From Vibrio lentus (lineage in GTDB: Bacteria; Pseudomonadota; Gammaproteobacteria; Enterobacterales; Vibrionaceae), in assembly GCF_030409755.1 (NCBI RefSeq), contig NZ_JAUFQE010000002.1:2108001-2172000 (forward strand): a stretch of 64,000 bases of DNA, read 5' to 3'. Both the position numbers and the translations under genes were made by a program. Each line of letters begins with the position of its first letter. Within the stretch, counting starts at the first letter, position 1. A model generated the notes under the pieces. That model was not told the origin of the DNA and did no database searches. It saw only the letters and a list, made by a program, of their open reading frames with translations. Positions 44,321 through 54,653 of the stretch are shown one piece after another.

Positions 44321-45529
44321 CTAAACGTCTAATAGCAGACGTGCAGGATCTTCTAGAAGCTCTTTGATTGTCACTAGGAAGCCAACTGATTCACGGCCGT
44401 CGATTAGACGGTGATCGTAAGAAAGCGCTAGGTACATCATTGGTAAGATCTCAACCTTGCCATCAACAGCCATTGGACGATCTTGGATTTTGTGCATACC
44501 CAAAATTGCCGCTTGAGGCGGGTTGATGATTGGCGTAGACATTAGAGAGCCAAATACACCACCGTTCGTGATAGTGAAGTTACCGCCCATCAGCTCATCA
44601 ACAGTTAGCTTGCCGTCACGGCCTTTGATTGCTAGCTCTTTGATACCTTTTTCGATGTCAGCGAAACCTAGTGTGTCACAGTCTTTCAGTACTGGAGTCA
44701 CTAGACCACGCGGCGTTGATACTGCCATGCTGATGTCGAAGTAGTTGTGGTAAACGATATCTGTACCATCAATAGAAGCGTTAACTTCTGGGAAACGTTT
44801 CAGTGCTTCTGTTACTGCTTTCACGTAGAAAGACATGAAACCAAGACGCGTATCGTGACGCTTCTCGAATTGGTCTTTGTACTGCTTACGAAGATCCATG
44901 ATTGGCTTCATGTTCACTTCGTTGAAAGTAGTCAGCATCGCTGTGCTGTTCTTCGCTTCTAGAAGACGGTTTGCAACTGTCTTACGTAGGCGAGTCATTG
45001 GCACGCGTTTTTGGCTACGAGCTGCTGCTGGCGCTTCAACTACTGGTGCAGATGCTGCTGCCGGAGCCGCTTTCGCTGCTGCTAGGTGTGCGTCGATGTC
45101 TTCACGAGTAATACGACCACCAACACCAGTGCCTTTAACGTCAGCTGGTTGTAGGTTGTGTTCAGCAAGAAGACGACGAACAGCAGGACTTAGTGCGTCG
45201 TTGCTTTCTTCTGTAAGTGCCGCTTTGTGGCGCTTATCAGGAGAAGCTTCTGTATCTTCAGTCGTATCTTTCGTTGGTTCACCAGCGACAGCACCAGGTT
45301 TGATTTTCGCAAGAAGCTGCTTAGAAAGTACCGTAGCACCCTCTTCTTCAATGATAGCTTCCAGAACACCCGCTTCAGGAGCCGGTACTTCTAGAACTAC
45401 TTTATCTGTTTCGATGTCTACAATGACTTCATCACGTGCAACGGCTTCGCCTGGTTTTTTGTGCCAAGTCGCTACTGTTGCATCAGCCACAGATTCAGGT
45501 AAATCTGGAACCAGAATTTCAATTGTCAT
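44321..45529 (-). CDS. sucB: 2-oxoglutarate dehydrogenase E2, dihydrolipoyl succinyltransferase
   Basis: Core of the 2-oxoglutarate dehydrogenase complex; transfers succinyl from lipoyl-Lys to CoA. Domains in 402 residues: one lipoyl domain (1-76, lipoylated Lys in [12 protein letters not shown]), an Ala/Pro/Glu linker, the peripheral-subunit-binding domain (about 113-148, [13 protein letters not shown] and GGRITREDI), a second Ala-rich linker, and the catalytic domain with [11 protein letters not shown] (His about 374). It follows sucA by 21 bp. Confidence 0.97.
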   Translation of the reverse strand: MTIEILVPDLPESVADATVATWHKKPGEAVARDEVIVDIETDKVVLEVPAPEAGVLEAIIEEEGATVLSKQLLAKIKPGAVAGEPTKDTTEDTEASPDKRHKAALTEESNDALSPAVRRLLAEHNLQPADVKGTGVGGRITREDIDAHLAAAKAAPAAASAPVVEAPAAARSQKRVPMTRLRKTVANRLLEAKNSTAMLTTFNEVNMKPIMDLRKQYKDQFEKRHDTRLGFMSFYVKAVTEALKRFPEVNASIDGTDIVYHNYFDISMAVSTPRGLVTPVLKDCDTLGFADIEKGIKELAIKGRDGKLTVDELMGGNFTITNGGVFGSLMSTPIINPPQAAILGMHKIQDRPMAVDGKVEILPMMYLALSYDHRLIDGRESVGFLVTIKELLEDPARLLLDV

Positions 45530-45550
45530 GTCTGTATTTTCCTTTTACTT

Positions 45551-48367
45551 CTAGTTCTTAAGTAGGGTCAAAGCGTCGTCTACTAACGCTTTTTGTTGTT
45601 TCAAGTGTACCGACATATAGCCAACAGCTGGTGACGCTGATGCAGGACGACCTGCGTATTGAATATCAGCACCCACTGGGATAGCAGCTCGGAAATTATG
45701 TTGGCTACTGTACCAAGCACCTTGGTTTTGTGGCTCTTCTTGACACCAAACGTAATCGACTACATTTGTGTATTGAGCGATCGCAGCTCTCACGTCCTCG
45801 TAAGGGAACGGGTAAAGTTGCTCAATACGCACAATAGCGACATCGTCTTGCTCGTTCTTACGTCTTTGGTCAAGAAGGTCAAAGTAAACCTTACCTGAAC
45901 AGAACACGACGCGTTTTACGTTCTCAGGAGCCAGATCATCAATTTCTGCGATAGCTGGTTGGAACGTACCGTCTGCAAGATCTTCAAGAGAAGACGTACA
46001 CAGAGGGTGACGAAGCAATGACTTAGGTGACATTACAATCAGTGGACGACGCATTGGTCTAACGACCTGACGACGAATCATGTGGTAAACCTGTGCTGGC
46101 GTTGAAGGAACAACAACCTGCATGTTTTGTTCAGCACATAACTGAAGGTAACGCTCAAGACGAGCAGAAGAGTGCTCAGGGCCTTGACCTTCATAACCGT
46201 GAGGAAGCAACATTGTTAGGCCACATAGACGTGCCCATTTTTGCTCACCTGACGAGATAAATTGGTCAATAACAACTTGTGCACCGTTTGCGAAGTCACC
46301 AAATTGTGCTTCCCAAAGGGTTAGACCGCTTGGCTCTGCTGTTGCATAGCCGTACTCAAATGCCAACACAGCTTCTTCTGACAATACCGAGTCAAACACT
46401 TGGAATGGCCCTTGTTTGTCATGAATGTTCGCAAGAGGAACATACGTGCTTGCGTCAGTTTGGTTATGAAGTACAGAGTGACGGTGGAAGAACGTACCAC
46501 GGCCAGAATCTTGGCCAGAAATACGAATACGCTTTCCGTCATCAACAAGCGTTGCATACGCCAGTGTTTCCGCCATACCCCAATCGACTTGTTTCTCGCC
46601 ATTAATCATGGCAGTACGATCGTTGTACAGTTTATTTACACGGCTCTGAAGCTTGTGACTTTCAGGGTACTGACAAATTTTTGAACCCAGCTCTTTCAGA
46701 CGCTCGATATCAATTTTGTTGTCCCATTCAATGTTCCAGTCATGACCTAGGTATGGAGACCAGTCGACAGAGTGCATCGCCATTGGGCGCCACTCTTTAA
46801 CCACAACTTCACCGTGATCAAGAGCATCGCGGTATTCGTTAACGAGTTGGGTTGCAGTATCAATACCAAACTCTCCGCGCTCCATCAGCACATCAGCGTA
46901 TAGCTTACGTGGTGTTGGGTGCTTCTTGATTTTTTGGTACATCAAAGGCTGGGTTGCATTCGGCTCATCGGCTTCATTGTGACCGTGGCGACGGTAACAA
47001 ACCAAGTCGATAACAACATCACGCTTAAATGTATTACGGTAATCCAGCGCCAGACGAGCAACAAAAGCAACCGCTTCTGGATCATCTGCATTTACGTGGA
47101 AAATCGGTGCCTGAACCATCTTAGCGATGTCAGTACAGTACATTGTAGAACGAGTATCGCGAGGGTTAGAGGTTGTGAAACCAACTTGGTTATTCACAAC
47201 GATACGAACCGTACCACCCACACAGAAACCACGAGCAAGTGACATGTTAAATGTCTCTTGTACAACCCCTTGGCCTGCAATTGCAGAATCGCCATGGATA
47301 GTAATTGGTAGTACTCGGCTGCCATCATTATCGTCTAAGCGATCTTGACGAGCACGAACCGAACCAATAACTACAGGGTTTACGATTTCTAGGTGTGAAG
47401 GGTTAAATGCCAATACTAAGTGAACATTCCCACGTGGCGTTGCGAAGTCAGCAGAGAAACCTTGGTGGTATTTCACATCACCGGTTCCCCATGTGTCGTC
47501 GTGCTTACCCGCAAATTCGTCAAATAGGTCTTGTGGCTTTTTACCAAGCACGTTGACCAACATATTTAGACGACCACGGTGAGCCATACCAACAACAACT
47601 TCACGCATGCCTTGACCACCAGCATGACGAATAATTTCCTTCGTCATTGGGATCAACGCATCACCACCTTCCAATGAGAAGCGTTTTGCGCCAGGGAATT
47701 TAGCACCAAGATAGCGCTCAAGACCTTCAGCAGCAGTTAGCTCTTCTAGGAAAGCTTGCTTTTCTTCTTTATCGAAAGAGGGTTGACCAGAAACAGACTC
47801 TAAACGTTGTTGAATCCAACGCTTTTGCTCTGTGTTAGTCATGTGCATGTATTCAGCACCAATCGAACCACAATAAGTTTGCTTTAGAGATTTGTACAAA
47901 TCTCGAAGCACCATCGTCTCTTGGCCAATAGCGTAAGAGCCGACGTTAAATGTCTCATTGAGGTCATCTTCGGTAAGAGTGTGGAAAGAAGGGTCCAGTT
48001 CAGCGACTGTATCTCTTTTCCATAAACCTAGGGGGTCTAGGTTTGCTGCTTGATGCCCTCGGAATCGATAGGCATTAATCAGTTGCAGAACCTTTACTTG
48101 TTTCGCATCGACATCAGGATCACTAACTTGGACACTGTAATGCTTTGTTTCTTGAGCGAGTCGACGGAAGTATTCACGAACGCGAGAGTGTGGTTGTTCC
48201 ACCGTTTCTGAAGCTTGCACAGGCAATTCTTCAAATACGCTTCTCCATTCGTCACTTACCGAGTCGGGGTCACTTAGATACAGTTCGTAGAGTTCTTCTA
48301 CGTACGTTGCATTGGCGCCAGCCAAGTGTGAAGACTCGAGCCATGCCTTCATCACGCCGTTGTGCAT
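45551..48367 (-). CDS. sucA: 2-oxoglutarate dehydrogenase E1 component
   Basis: Thiamine-diphosphate enzyme that decarboxylates 2-oxoglutarate and succinylates the E2 lipoyl group. In 938 residues it shows the E1o N-terminus (MKAWLESSHLAGANATYVEELYE split over 6-28), the substrate-binding AHRGRLNMLVNV (about 262), the ThDP motif GDSAIAGQGVVQE (about 359) with NNQVGFTTS, and the C-terminal transketolase-type half. AAGGGAAAAT precedes the ATG. First gene of sucABCD, downstream of sdhCDAB. Confidence 0.97.
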   Translation of the reverse strand: MHNGVMKAWLESSHLAGANATYVEELYELYLSDPDSVSDEWRSVFEELPVQASETVEQPHSRVREYFRRLAQETKHYSVQVSDPDVDAKQVKVLQLINAYRFRGHQAANLDPLGLWKRDTVAELDPSFHTLTEDDLNETFNVGSYAIGQETMVLRDLYKSLKQTYCGSIGAEYMHMTNTEQKRWIQQRLESVSGQPSFDKEEKQAFLEELTAAEGLERYLGAKFPGAKRFSLEGGDALIPMTKEIIRHAGGQGMREVVVGMAHRGRLNMLVNVLGKKPQDLFDEFAGKHDDTWGTGDVKYHQGFSADFATPRGNVHLVLAFNPSHLEIVNPVVIGSVRARQDRLDDNDGSRVLPITIHGDSAIAGQGVVQETFNMSLARGFCVGGTVRIVVNNQVGFTTSNPRDTRSTMYCTDIAKMVQAPIFHVNADDPEAVAFVARLALDYRNTFKRDVVIDLVCYRRHGHNEADEPNATQPLMYQKIKKHPTPRKLYADVLMERGEFGIDTATQLVNEYRDALDHGEVVVKEWRPMAMHSVDWSPYLGHDWNIEWDNKIDIERLKELGSKICQYPESHKLQSRVNKLYNDRTAMINGEKQVDWGMAETLAYATLVDDGKRIRISGQDSGRGTFFHRHSVLHNQTDASTYVPLANIHDKQGPFQVFDSVLSEEAVLAFEYGYATAEPSGLTLWEAQFGDFANGAQVVIDQFISSGEQKWARLCGLTMLLPHGYEGQGPEHSSARLERYLQLCAEQNMQVVVPSTPAQVYHMIRRQVVRPMRRPLIVMSPKSLLRHPLCTSSLEDLADGTFQPAIAEIDDLAPENVKRVVFCSGKVYFDLLDQRRKNEQDDVAIVRIEQLYPFPYEDVRAAIAQYTNVVDYVWCQEEPQNQGAWYSSQHNFRAAIPVGADIQYAGRPASASPAVGYMSVHLKQQKALVDDALTLLKN

Positions 48368-48425
48368 ATTTTCCCTTAACCAGTAGTTTTCACGTTTGCT
48401 GCGGTCTATGCCGAGCTATTAAAAG

Positions 48426-48455
48426 GCCGCCCCAAAACTTCTAGGGCGGCAATTT
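48426..48455. terminator. Hairpin between sdhB and sucA
   Basis: A GC-rich GCCGCCC/GGGCGGC stem has CTTTTAA on the minus side and AATTTTTAT on the plus side. It could terminate or attenuate the sdh transcript before suc, where enterobacteria have a continuous sdh-suc message. Confidence 0.65.
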
Positions 48456-48464
48456 TTATATAAC

Positions 48465-49178
48465 TTAAACCGAACGATTCACTAGCATGGTCTTAATGTG
48501 ACCAATCGCTTTCGTCGGATTTAATCCCTTAGGACAAACACTTACACAATTCATGATGCCATGGCAACGAAAAACGCTAAATGCATCATCAAGATCGGAC
48601 AGACGTTCGTCTGTCGCCGTATCTCGGCTATCTATTAGCCAACGGTATGCTGCAAGTAGGCCAGCTGGTCCGATGAACTTATCTGGATTCCACCAGAATG
48701 ATGGGCATGAAGTCGTACAACATGCACACATAATACATTCATACAAACCATCTAAATGAGCACGCTCATCAGGGCTTTGTAGGTTTTCACGAGCCGGTGG
48801 CACATTGCCATCAGACACTAAGAACGGCTTAACTTTTTCGTAGTTATCGTAGAACTGAGTCATGTCTACGATTAAATCACGCACAACAGGCAAACCTGGA
48901 AGTGGGCGAATTACGATTTTATCTTGGCCAGAAAGTGCAGACAGTGGCGTAATACACGCCAATCCGTTTTTACCATTCATGTTCAAACCATCAGAACCAC
49001 ATACACCTTCACGGCATGAGCGACGGAATGAAATCGTTGGATCTTGCTCTTTCAAAAGAATAAGCGCGTCCAAAAGCATCATGTCAGAACCTTCTTCCAC
49101 CTCTAGGGTGTACTCTTTCATGTAAGGCTTCTGGTCCACATCTGGGTTGTAACGGTATAAAGAGAAATTCAGTTTCAT
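48465..49178 (-). CDS. sdhB: Succinate dehydrogenase iron-sulphur subunit
   Basis: Carries electrons from the SdhA flavin to quinone through three clusters. Ligands are visible: 2Fe-2S in CREGVCGSDG (about 54-63) and the following Cys; 4Fe-4S and 3Fe-4S in CIMCACCTTSCP (about 148) and CHGIMNCVSVCPKGLNP (about 205). The ATG at 49178 is preferred, because AAGGAG is 8 bases upstream; the ATG at 49184 would be only 2 bases from it. Confidence 0.97.
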   Translation of the reverse strand: MKLNFSLYRYNPDVDQKPYMKEYTLEVEEGSDMMLLDALILLKEQDPTISFRRSCREGVCGSDGLNMNGKNGLACITPLSALSGQDKIVIRPLPGLPVVRDLIVDMTQFYDNYEKVKPFLVSDGNVPPARENLQSPDERAHLDGLYECIMCACCTTSCPSFWWNPDKFIGPAGLLAAYRWLIDSRDTATDERLSDLDDAFSVFRCHGIMNCVSVCPKGLNPTKAIGHIKTMLVNRSV

Positions 49179-49190
49179 GGTCATATCTCC

Positions 49191-50957
49191 TTAGTACGTA
49201 CGTGCTTTCGGCGGGAATGCTTCACGATGGATAGGTTCCATGTTCACGCCACGCTTAGTCATACTTTCTGATTCAGGGTTGTAAAGTGAGTGGCATAGCC
49301 ATTGCTCATCATCACGATCTGGGAAGTCAAAACGAGCATGCGCTCCACGACTCTCTGTACGGAAGTTTGCTGCAACCGCGGTTGCAAATGCCGTTTCCAT
49401 CAAGTTTTCAAGCTCTAAACACTCAATACGTTGCGTGTTGAACTCAGTCGACTTGTCTGAAAGGTGTGCATTTTTAAGGCGCTCACGAATCACTTTAAGC
49501 TCTTCTAAGCCATCAGCCATCGCTTTACCTTCACGGAATACAGAGAAGTTGTTCTGCATACATTGCTGAAGATCTTTACGAATTACCGCAGGGTCTTCAC
49601 CGTCAGTACTGTTTTCCCAACGATTGTAGCGCTCAAGTGAACGTTCAATGTCGGCTTCAGTTGCAGGTTTTGCTTCAGCTTGCTTGTTCAAAGTCTCACC
49701 AAGGTGAAGACCTGTCGCACGACCGAATACAACCAAATCAAGTAGCGAGTTGCCACCTAGACGGTTTGCACCGTGTACGGATACTGAAGCGATTTCGCCA
49801 CAAGCGAATAGACCTTGAATTTCAACGTCTGTACCGTCTTCAGTTTGTTTGATTGCTTGACCAGAAACCTGTGTTGGAACACCACCCATCATGTAGTGAC
49901 ACGTTGGGATTACAGGAATTGGTTCTTTAACAGGATCAACATGAGCGAACGTACGAGAAAGCTCACATACACCCGGTAGACGAGATTCAAGCGTCTCTTT
50001 GCCTAGGTGATCAAGTTTCAGCTTGATGTGTGGACCCCATGGACCATCACAACCACGACCTTCACGAATCTCAACCATCATCGAACGAGCTACAACATCA
50101 CGACCTGCTAAATCTTTAGCATTCGGAGCATAACGTTCCATGAAGCGCTCGCCGTCTTTATTGAGAAGGTAACCACCTTCACCACGACAACCTTCTGTTA
50201 CCAAAACACCTGCGCCAGCGATACCCGTTGGGTGGAACTGCCACATTTCGATGTCTTGCATTGGAACGCCTGCACGAATCGCCATACCAACACCGTCACC
50301 AGTGTTAATGTGAGCATTGGTTGTTGATGCGTAAATACGACCAGCACCACCAGTAGCAAGGATTGTTGCCTTCGCTTTGAAGTAGCAAACCTCACCCGTT
50401 TCCATACAAAGCGCGGTAGTACCTAAGATTGCACCATCTTCGTTTTTAACAAGATCCAGTGCATACCACTCAGAGAAAACCGTCGTTTTGTGTTTAATGT
50501 TTTGTTGGTAAAGCGTGTGTAGCAGTGCGTGACCAGTACGGTCGGCTGCAGCTGCGGTACGAGCCGCTTGCTCACCACCAAAATTCTTAGATTGGCCACC
50601 AAACGGACGTTGGTAAATACTGCCGTTATCAAAACGAGAAAATGGAAGACCCATTTTTTCTAATTCGATAACCGACTCAGGGCCATTTTTACACATGTAT
50701 TCGATAGCATCTTGGTCGCCGATGTAATCGGAACCTTTAACCGTATCGTACATGTGTTGTTCCCAGTGATCTTCATGCGCATTACCAAGAGCAACGGTGA
50801 TACCACCTTGCGCAGATACAGTATGAGAACGAGTTGGGAAAACTTTAGAAAGCAACGCACAAGATAGGCCTTGCTCAGAAATTTGTAGCGCGGCGCGCAT
50901 ACCAGCACCACCAGCGCCAATTACTACAGCATCAAACTCACGAACAGGAATAGTCAC
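49191..50957 (-). CDS. sdhA: Succinate dehydrogenase flavoprotein subunit
   Basis: Oxidises succinate to fumarate at the inner face of the membrane. The 588-residue chain has the FAD-binding start [16 protein letters not shown] (about 10-25), the FAD-attaching His in [11 protein letters not shown] (about 44), the active-site region with [20 protein letters not shown] split around 242-260, and [18 protein letters not shown] (about 395). One base separates it from sdhD. Confidence 0.97.
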   Translation of the reverse strand: MTIPVREFDAVVIGAGGAGMRAALQISEQGLSCALLSKVFPTRSHTVSAQGGITVALGNAHEDHWEQHMYDTVKGSDYIGDQDAIEYMCKNGPESVIELEKMGLPFSRFDNGSIYQRPFGGQSKNFGGEQAARTAAAADRTGHALLHTLYQQNIKHKTTVFSEWYALDLVKNEDGAILGTTALCMETGEVCYFKAKATILATGGAGRIYASTTNAHINTGDGVGMAIRAGVPMQDIEMWQFHPTGIAGAGVLVTEGCRGEGGYLLNKDGERFMERYAPNAKDLAGRDVVARSMMVEIREGRGCDGPWGPHIKLKLDHLGKETLESRLPGVCELSRTFAHVDPVKEPIPVIPTCHYMMGGVPTQVSGQAIKQTEDGTDVEIQGLFACGEIASVSVHGANRLGGNSLLDLVVFGRATGLHLGETLNKQAEAKPATEADIERSLERYNRWENSTDGEDPAVIRKDLQQCMQNNFSVFREGKAMADGLEELKVIRERLKNAHLSDKSTEFNTQRIECLELENLMETAFATAVAANFRTESRGAHARFDFPDRDDEQWLCHSLYNPESESMTKRGVNMEPIHREAFPPKARTY

Positions 50958-51305
50958 TTACGCACCCCACAAAATAAACAGACCAGAGAAGAAATATCCT
51001 AGAAGAACCGCAACAACACCGACTTGAAGACCAACGCGCAATTTTGCACATTTGATGTAGTCAGTTAGTACTTGCCACAAACCGATCCACGCGTGAACCA
51101 AAATTGAAGTAAGTGCTAACATGGTGAAGACTTTAGTGAAGGTACCACCAAAGAATTGCGTCCAAGATGCGTAAGAAATATCACCTGAGAAAGCACAGAA
51201 GCTCACTAGGTAGATAGTGTAAAGCGTCATAATGATGGCTGTTGCACGAATCAATAGATAATCATGCACACCATTACGACCAAAAGTAGAAACGTTGTTT
51301 ACCAT
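50958..51305 (-). CDS. sdhD: Succinate dehydrogenase membrane anchor SdhD
   Basis: A 115-residue membrane anchor with three hydrophobic helices; together with SdhC it binds haem b and ubiquinone. HAWIGLWQVLTDYIK contains the likely haem-ligand His and the conserved DY near the quinone site. Its start overlaps the sdhC stop by 7 bp. Confidence 0.95.
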   Translation of the reverse strand: MVNNVSTFGRNGVHDYLLIRATAIIMTLYTIYLVSFCAFSGDISYASWTQFFGGTFTKVFTMLALTSILVHAWIGLWQVLTDYIKCAKLRVGLQVGVVAVLLGYFFSGLFILWGA

Positions 51306-51691
51306 ACTAAGATCCCCGCTAGTAGAGACAATACCGCTGTTGCTGCGAATGCAACCTTCGCGCTCTTAGCGCCAGATTCCAGCTCTTCAAAGTGACCAAG
51401 GTCCATAAGAAGGTGACGAATACCACCAGCAATGTGGTAAGCCAAAGCGGTTAAAATGCCCCACAGAATAAACTTCACGAAGAAACCGTCGACAATGTCG
51501 CTAGCTTCCATAAAGCCTACAGGGGAAGAGAGGGAAATGGATAGTAACCAAAGCAGAATTCCGATCGCAACAAAAGTAATCACCCCAGACACACGGTGTA
51601 GGATGGAAGCTATTGCTGTGATGGGAAAGTGGATGGTCTGTAAATCTAAATTAACAGGTCTTGTCTTTCTTTCTTTCACGGGCTCGCTCAC
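51299..51691 (-). CDS. sdhC: Succinate dehydrogenase cytochrome b556 subunit
   Basis: A 130-residue protein with three membrane helices. HFPITAIASILHRVSGV (about 21-37) is the family signature near the quinone site, and HIAGGIRHLLMDLGH (about 84) contains the haem-ligand His. The start is GTG at 51691 with GGAG 4 bases upstream. First gene of sdhCDAB; an ArcA-like box lies 81 bp upstream. Confidence 0.95.
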   Translation of the reverse strand: MSEPVKERKTRPVNLDLQTIHFPITAIASILHRVSGVITFVAIGILLWLLSISLSSPVGFMEASDIVDGFFVKFILWGILTALAYHIAGGIRHLLMDLGHFEELESGAKSAKVAFAATAVLSLLAGILVW

Positions 51692-51771
51692 TCAGCTCCA
51701 TTGAGCATGATGGTCATTAAATAACCTTATGTATTGTTATGGACAAAATTTGATTGCAAACCCTCAAAATT

Positions 51772-51786
51772 TAACATTAACTTAAC
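51772..51786 (-). promoter_or_regulatory. ArcA-like box upstream of sdhC
   Basis: On the minus strand GTTAAGTTAATGTTA matches 13 of 15 positions of the ArcA consensus GTTAATTAAATGTTA, with two GTTA half-sites 11 bp apart. ArcA represses sdh and other TCA genes under low oxygen in relatives. Confidence 0.55.
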
Positions 51787-52026
51787 AAATAACGTAAGTT
51801 GAGCCTTAGATAATTGTAAAATAATTGTTAATCGCTAGGTTTCTGAAGACACCTCACATTTCTTCTTAGCCTTGCATTTATAAGGTTTTAACCAAACTTT
51901 TCAGCGCCACTATACGGCTGGCAACATTCTAATACAATTGATGCAACAAATAATGCTACACAGAACAGATTTTTAACGAATTTAATGTAAAAAACACTAA
52001 CAAGTGCACACAAAGCTTCAGAAAAA

Positions 52027-52055
52027 TTGACTTTCCCACGTAAGACCAGTAAAAA
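52027..52055 (+). promoter_or_regulatory. Possible gltA promoter
   Basis: TTGACT (52027-52032) and TAAAAA (52050-52055), 17 bp apart, lie about 50 bp before the ATG. The -10 is weak. Confidence 0.35.
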
Positions 52056-52105
52056 AATGGCACATAAACATCCTGGACGGATTAATAATAACAAAGGAGA
52101 TTGTT

Positions 52106-53395
52106 ATGGCGGATAAGAAAGCTACCCTTCATATTGAAGGTCAAGCACCGATCGAATTGCCGATTACAGAAGGCGTACTTGGTACACCAGTGATCGACGT
52201 TCGTACACTAGGTTCTAATGGTTTTTTCACTTTTGATCCTGGTTTTCTTGCCACTGCATCTTGTGAATCGCAAATAACTTATATTGACGGTGGAAAAGGT
52301 ATTCTTCTACACCGTGGTTATCCAATTGATCAACTGGCCAATAACGCTGATTACTTAGAAGTTTGTTACATTCTTTTATACGGCGAAGCTCCTTCTCGAG
52401 CTCAATACGAAGAGTTCAAGACGACAGTCACGCGTCACACCATGGTTCATGAGCAAATTGCTAGTTTCTTCAACGGCTTCCGTCGTGATGCTCACCCAAT
52501 GGCTGTTATGTGTGGTGTGGTAGGTGCGCTTGCTGCGTTCTATCATGATTCATTAGATGTTAATAACGACACACACCGTGAAATTGCGGCATACCGCCTA
52601 ATTTCAAAAATGCCAACACTGGCTGCAATGTGTTACAAATATTCAATCGGTCAACCGTTTATCTACCCGCGCAATGACCTAGGCTACGCAGAAAACTTCC
52701 TACACATGATGTATGCAAACCCATGTGAAGAATATGAAGTAAACCCTGTTGTTGCTCGCGCAATGGACAAGATCTTTACACTACATGCTGATCACGAACA
52801 AAACGCTTCAACGTCAACGGTTCGTTTAGCAGGTTCTTCGGGTGCAAACCCATTTGCTTGTATTGCTGCTGGTATCGCTTCTTTGTGGGGCCCTGCTCAC
52901 GGTGGTGCTAACGAAGCTTGTCTAATGATGCTTGAAGAGATCGGTAGCGTAGACAACATTGAAGAATATGTAGCAAAAGCAAAAGACAAAGATGACCCAT
53001 TCCGCCTAATGGGCTTTGGTCACCGTGTCTACAAGAACTACGATCCACGTGCAACGGTAATGCGTGAAGCGTGTCACGAAGTACTTAAAGAGCTGAACAT
53101 TCAAGATCCACTACTTGATGTAGCAATGGAACTTGAGCGCATCGCTCTTTCTGATGAGTACTTTGTATCGAAGAAGCTATACCCGAACGTAGATTTCTAC
53201 TCAGGTATCATTCTGAAAGCGATCGGCATTCCTGTATCAATGTTCACAGTAATCTTCGCGATGTCTCGTACTATCGGTTGGATTGCACACTGGAACGAAA
53301 TGCACAGCGATCCGACGAACCGTATCGGTCGTCCTCGTCAGTTGTACACTGGTGAAGAACAGCGTGATTTCCAAGCTCTACACGAGCGCGAATAG
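52106..53395 (+). CDS. gltA: Citrate synthase, type II
   Basis: Condenses oxaloacetate and acetyl-CoA to start the TCA cycle. The 429-residue hexameric-type enzyme has the N-terminal domain of NADH-sensitive Gram-negative synthases. Active-site residues lie in [11 protein letters not shown] (about 227), [10 protein letters not shown] (His about 265), [12 protein letters not shown] (His about 306) and NVDFYSG (Asp about 363). AAAGGAG is 6 bases upstream of the ATG. It is divergent from sdhCDAB. Confidence 0.97.
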   Translation: MADKKATLHIEGQAPIELPITEGVLGTPVIDVRTLGSNGFFTFDPGFLATASCESQITYIDGGKGILLHRGYPIDQLANNADYLEVCYILLYGEAPSRAQYEEFKTTVTRHTMVHEQIASFFNGFRRDAHPMAVMCGVVGALAAFYHDSLDVNNDTHREIAAYRLISKMPTLAAMCYKYSIGQPFIYPRNDLGYAENFLHMMYANPCEEYEVNPVVARAMDKIFTLHADHEQNASTSTVRLAGSSGANPFACIAAGIASLWGPAHGGANEACLMMLEEIGSVDNIEEYVAKAKDKDDPFRLMGFGHRVYKNYDPRATVMREACHEVLKELNIQDPLLDVAMELERIALSDEYFVSKKLYPNVDFYSGIILKAIGIPVSMFTVIFAMSRTIGWIAHWNEMHSDPTNRIGRPRQLYTGEEQRDFQALHERE

Positions 53396-53428
53396 TAAAG
53401 TTTCGACTTTTCTAATCGATTGAAATCA

Positions 53429-53461
53429 AAAAGGGTTGATGTATTAACATCAACCCTTTTC
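53429..53461 (+). terminator. Terminator of gltA
   Basis: A 14-bp stem AAAAGGGTTGATGT/ACATCAACCCTTTT with an ATTA loop. Confidence 0.88.
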
Positions 53462-53466
53462 TTTTC

Positions 53467-53530
<64 letters not shown>

Positions 53531-53571
53531 ATTTTGAATTTCTATGACACCTTGTCAACGCTACAATCAAA

Positions 53572-53613
53572 GAGATTTCCAACCGCTTCTTTCGTCAGTC
53601 TAGGGAATGACGA
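53572..53613. repeat. REP-like intergenic repeat, copy 2
   Basis: GAGATTTCCAACCGCTTC and AGGGAATGACGA flank a TTTCGTC centre, and align closely with the copy at 28813. The two ends are partly complementary. Confidence 0.55.
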
Positions 53614-53745
53614 CTTCGAATATAATCCTTTAGAGTTCTGACGGGGTCGTCTCATCGACGGGTACAAATTTATAGTGACTCGTCATCCTTAAGAACGGGA
53701 AACAAGTGAGTTGGGGAACTCATTTAGTTTATAGAGAACCTTGAG

Positions 53746-53790
53746 AGATTCCCTACTCCTTCCTTCGTCAACTCGACTCGTATCCTACAT
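53746..53790. repeat. REP-like intergenic repeat, degenerate copy 3
   Basis: Begins GAGATTCCCTACTCC followed by TTCCTTCGTCAACTCG; only the left half is well preserved. Confidence 0.4.
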
Positions 53791-53804
53791 CCCATATTTT
53801 CTTT

Positions 53805-54563
53805 TTATACCGGGTTGTCGATATCAATAAACTCAACATCTAAGCCATGCTCTTTCGCTAACCACTCACCTAATGCTTTCACACCATAACGTTCTGTTGC
53901 ATGGTGGCCTGCTGCAAAATAATGAATATCTTGCTCACGCGCCGAGTACGTAGTTCGCTCTGAGATCTCACCAGAGATAAACGCATCAATGCCTTGAGAA
54001 GCCGCTAACTCAATGTAGTCTTGACCACCACCGGTACACCAACCGACAGTAGTAATCATTTTGTCTTGGTTCTCTGGAGCAATGTGTAATGGCTTGCGGT
54101 TCAAAGCTTGGTCAATCTTTTCTGCGAACTCTGCACCTGTCATTGGCGCACTCAACTTGCCAAACATCGCAACCGATTGTGGGTGCCCTTCCAAGCCGCC
54201 TTCGACTTCGATATCAAGCAACTCAGCCAGTTTCGCGTTGTTGCCTAACTCAGGGTGAATATCAAGAGGCAAGTGGTAACCCAAAAGGTTGATGTCGTTT
54301 TTAATCAAGGTACGAATACGCTTGCCCTTCATGCCGCGAATCGCTTCTGACTCGCCTTTCCAGAAAAAACCGTGGTGAACCAACAAAGCATCGGCATTCA
54401 ATTCTACCGCTTTATCAATCAGCGCTTGGGAGGCCGTGACACCAGTAATGATACGCTTTACTTCTGACGCACCTTCAACCTGTAAACCATTCGGGCAGTA
54501 ATCTTTAATCTGCTGTGGCTGCAGTTTTTCATTAAGTAGCTTTTCTAATTGTAAGTTATTCAT
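53805..54563 (-). CDS. ybgI: Nif3-like dinuclear metal protein YbgI
   Basis: A 252-residue cytosolic protein of the Nif3 family, which forms hexameric toroids with a two-metal site; the physiological reaction is uncertain. Metal ligands are in LLVHHGFFWKGE (His pair about 64) and GHHATERYGVKALGEWL near the C-terminus. CPNGLQVEG near residue 24 is a family signature. Confidence 0.92.
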   Translation of the reverse strand: MNNLQLEKLLNEKLQPQQIKDYCPNGLQVEGASEVKRIITGVTASQALIDKAVELNADALLVHHGFFWKGESEAIRGMKGKRIRTLIKNDINLLGYHLPLDIHPELGNNAKLAELLDIEVEGGLEGHPQSVAMFGKLSAPMTGAEFAEKIDQALNRKPLHIAPENQDKMITTVGWCTGGGQDYIELAASQGIDAFISGEISERTTYSAREQDIHYFAAGHHATERYGVKALGEWLAKEHGLDVEFIDIDNPV

Positions 54564-54653
54564 TTTTCTTTCCAGCTTACCTTTATAATAACGTCGTTAT
54601 ATCAATTTACGGGTAGAATGTCGAAAGCCCTAAGATGAGTTTATGAGGAACAG

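Larger units (their letters stand above)
51692..52105. other. Divergent regulatory region sdhC/gltA
   Basis: A 414-bp A+T-rich intergenic region. It holds an ArcA-like box near sdhC and a possible gltA promoter; no other gene or strong hairpin was seen. Confidence 0.5.

Noticed and set aside
44877..45554. 225-codon plus-strand frame opposite sucB
   Set aside because: Antisense shadow of the Ala-rich sucB linkers; low-complexity translation and no ribosome-binding site.
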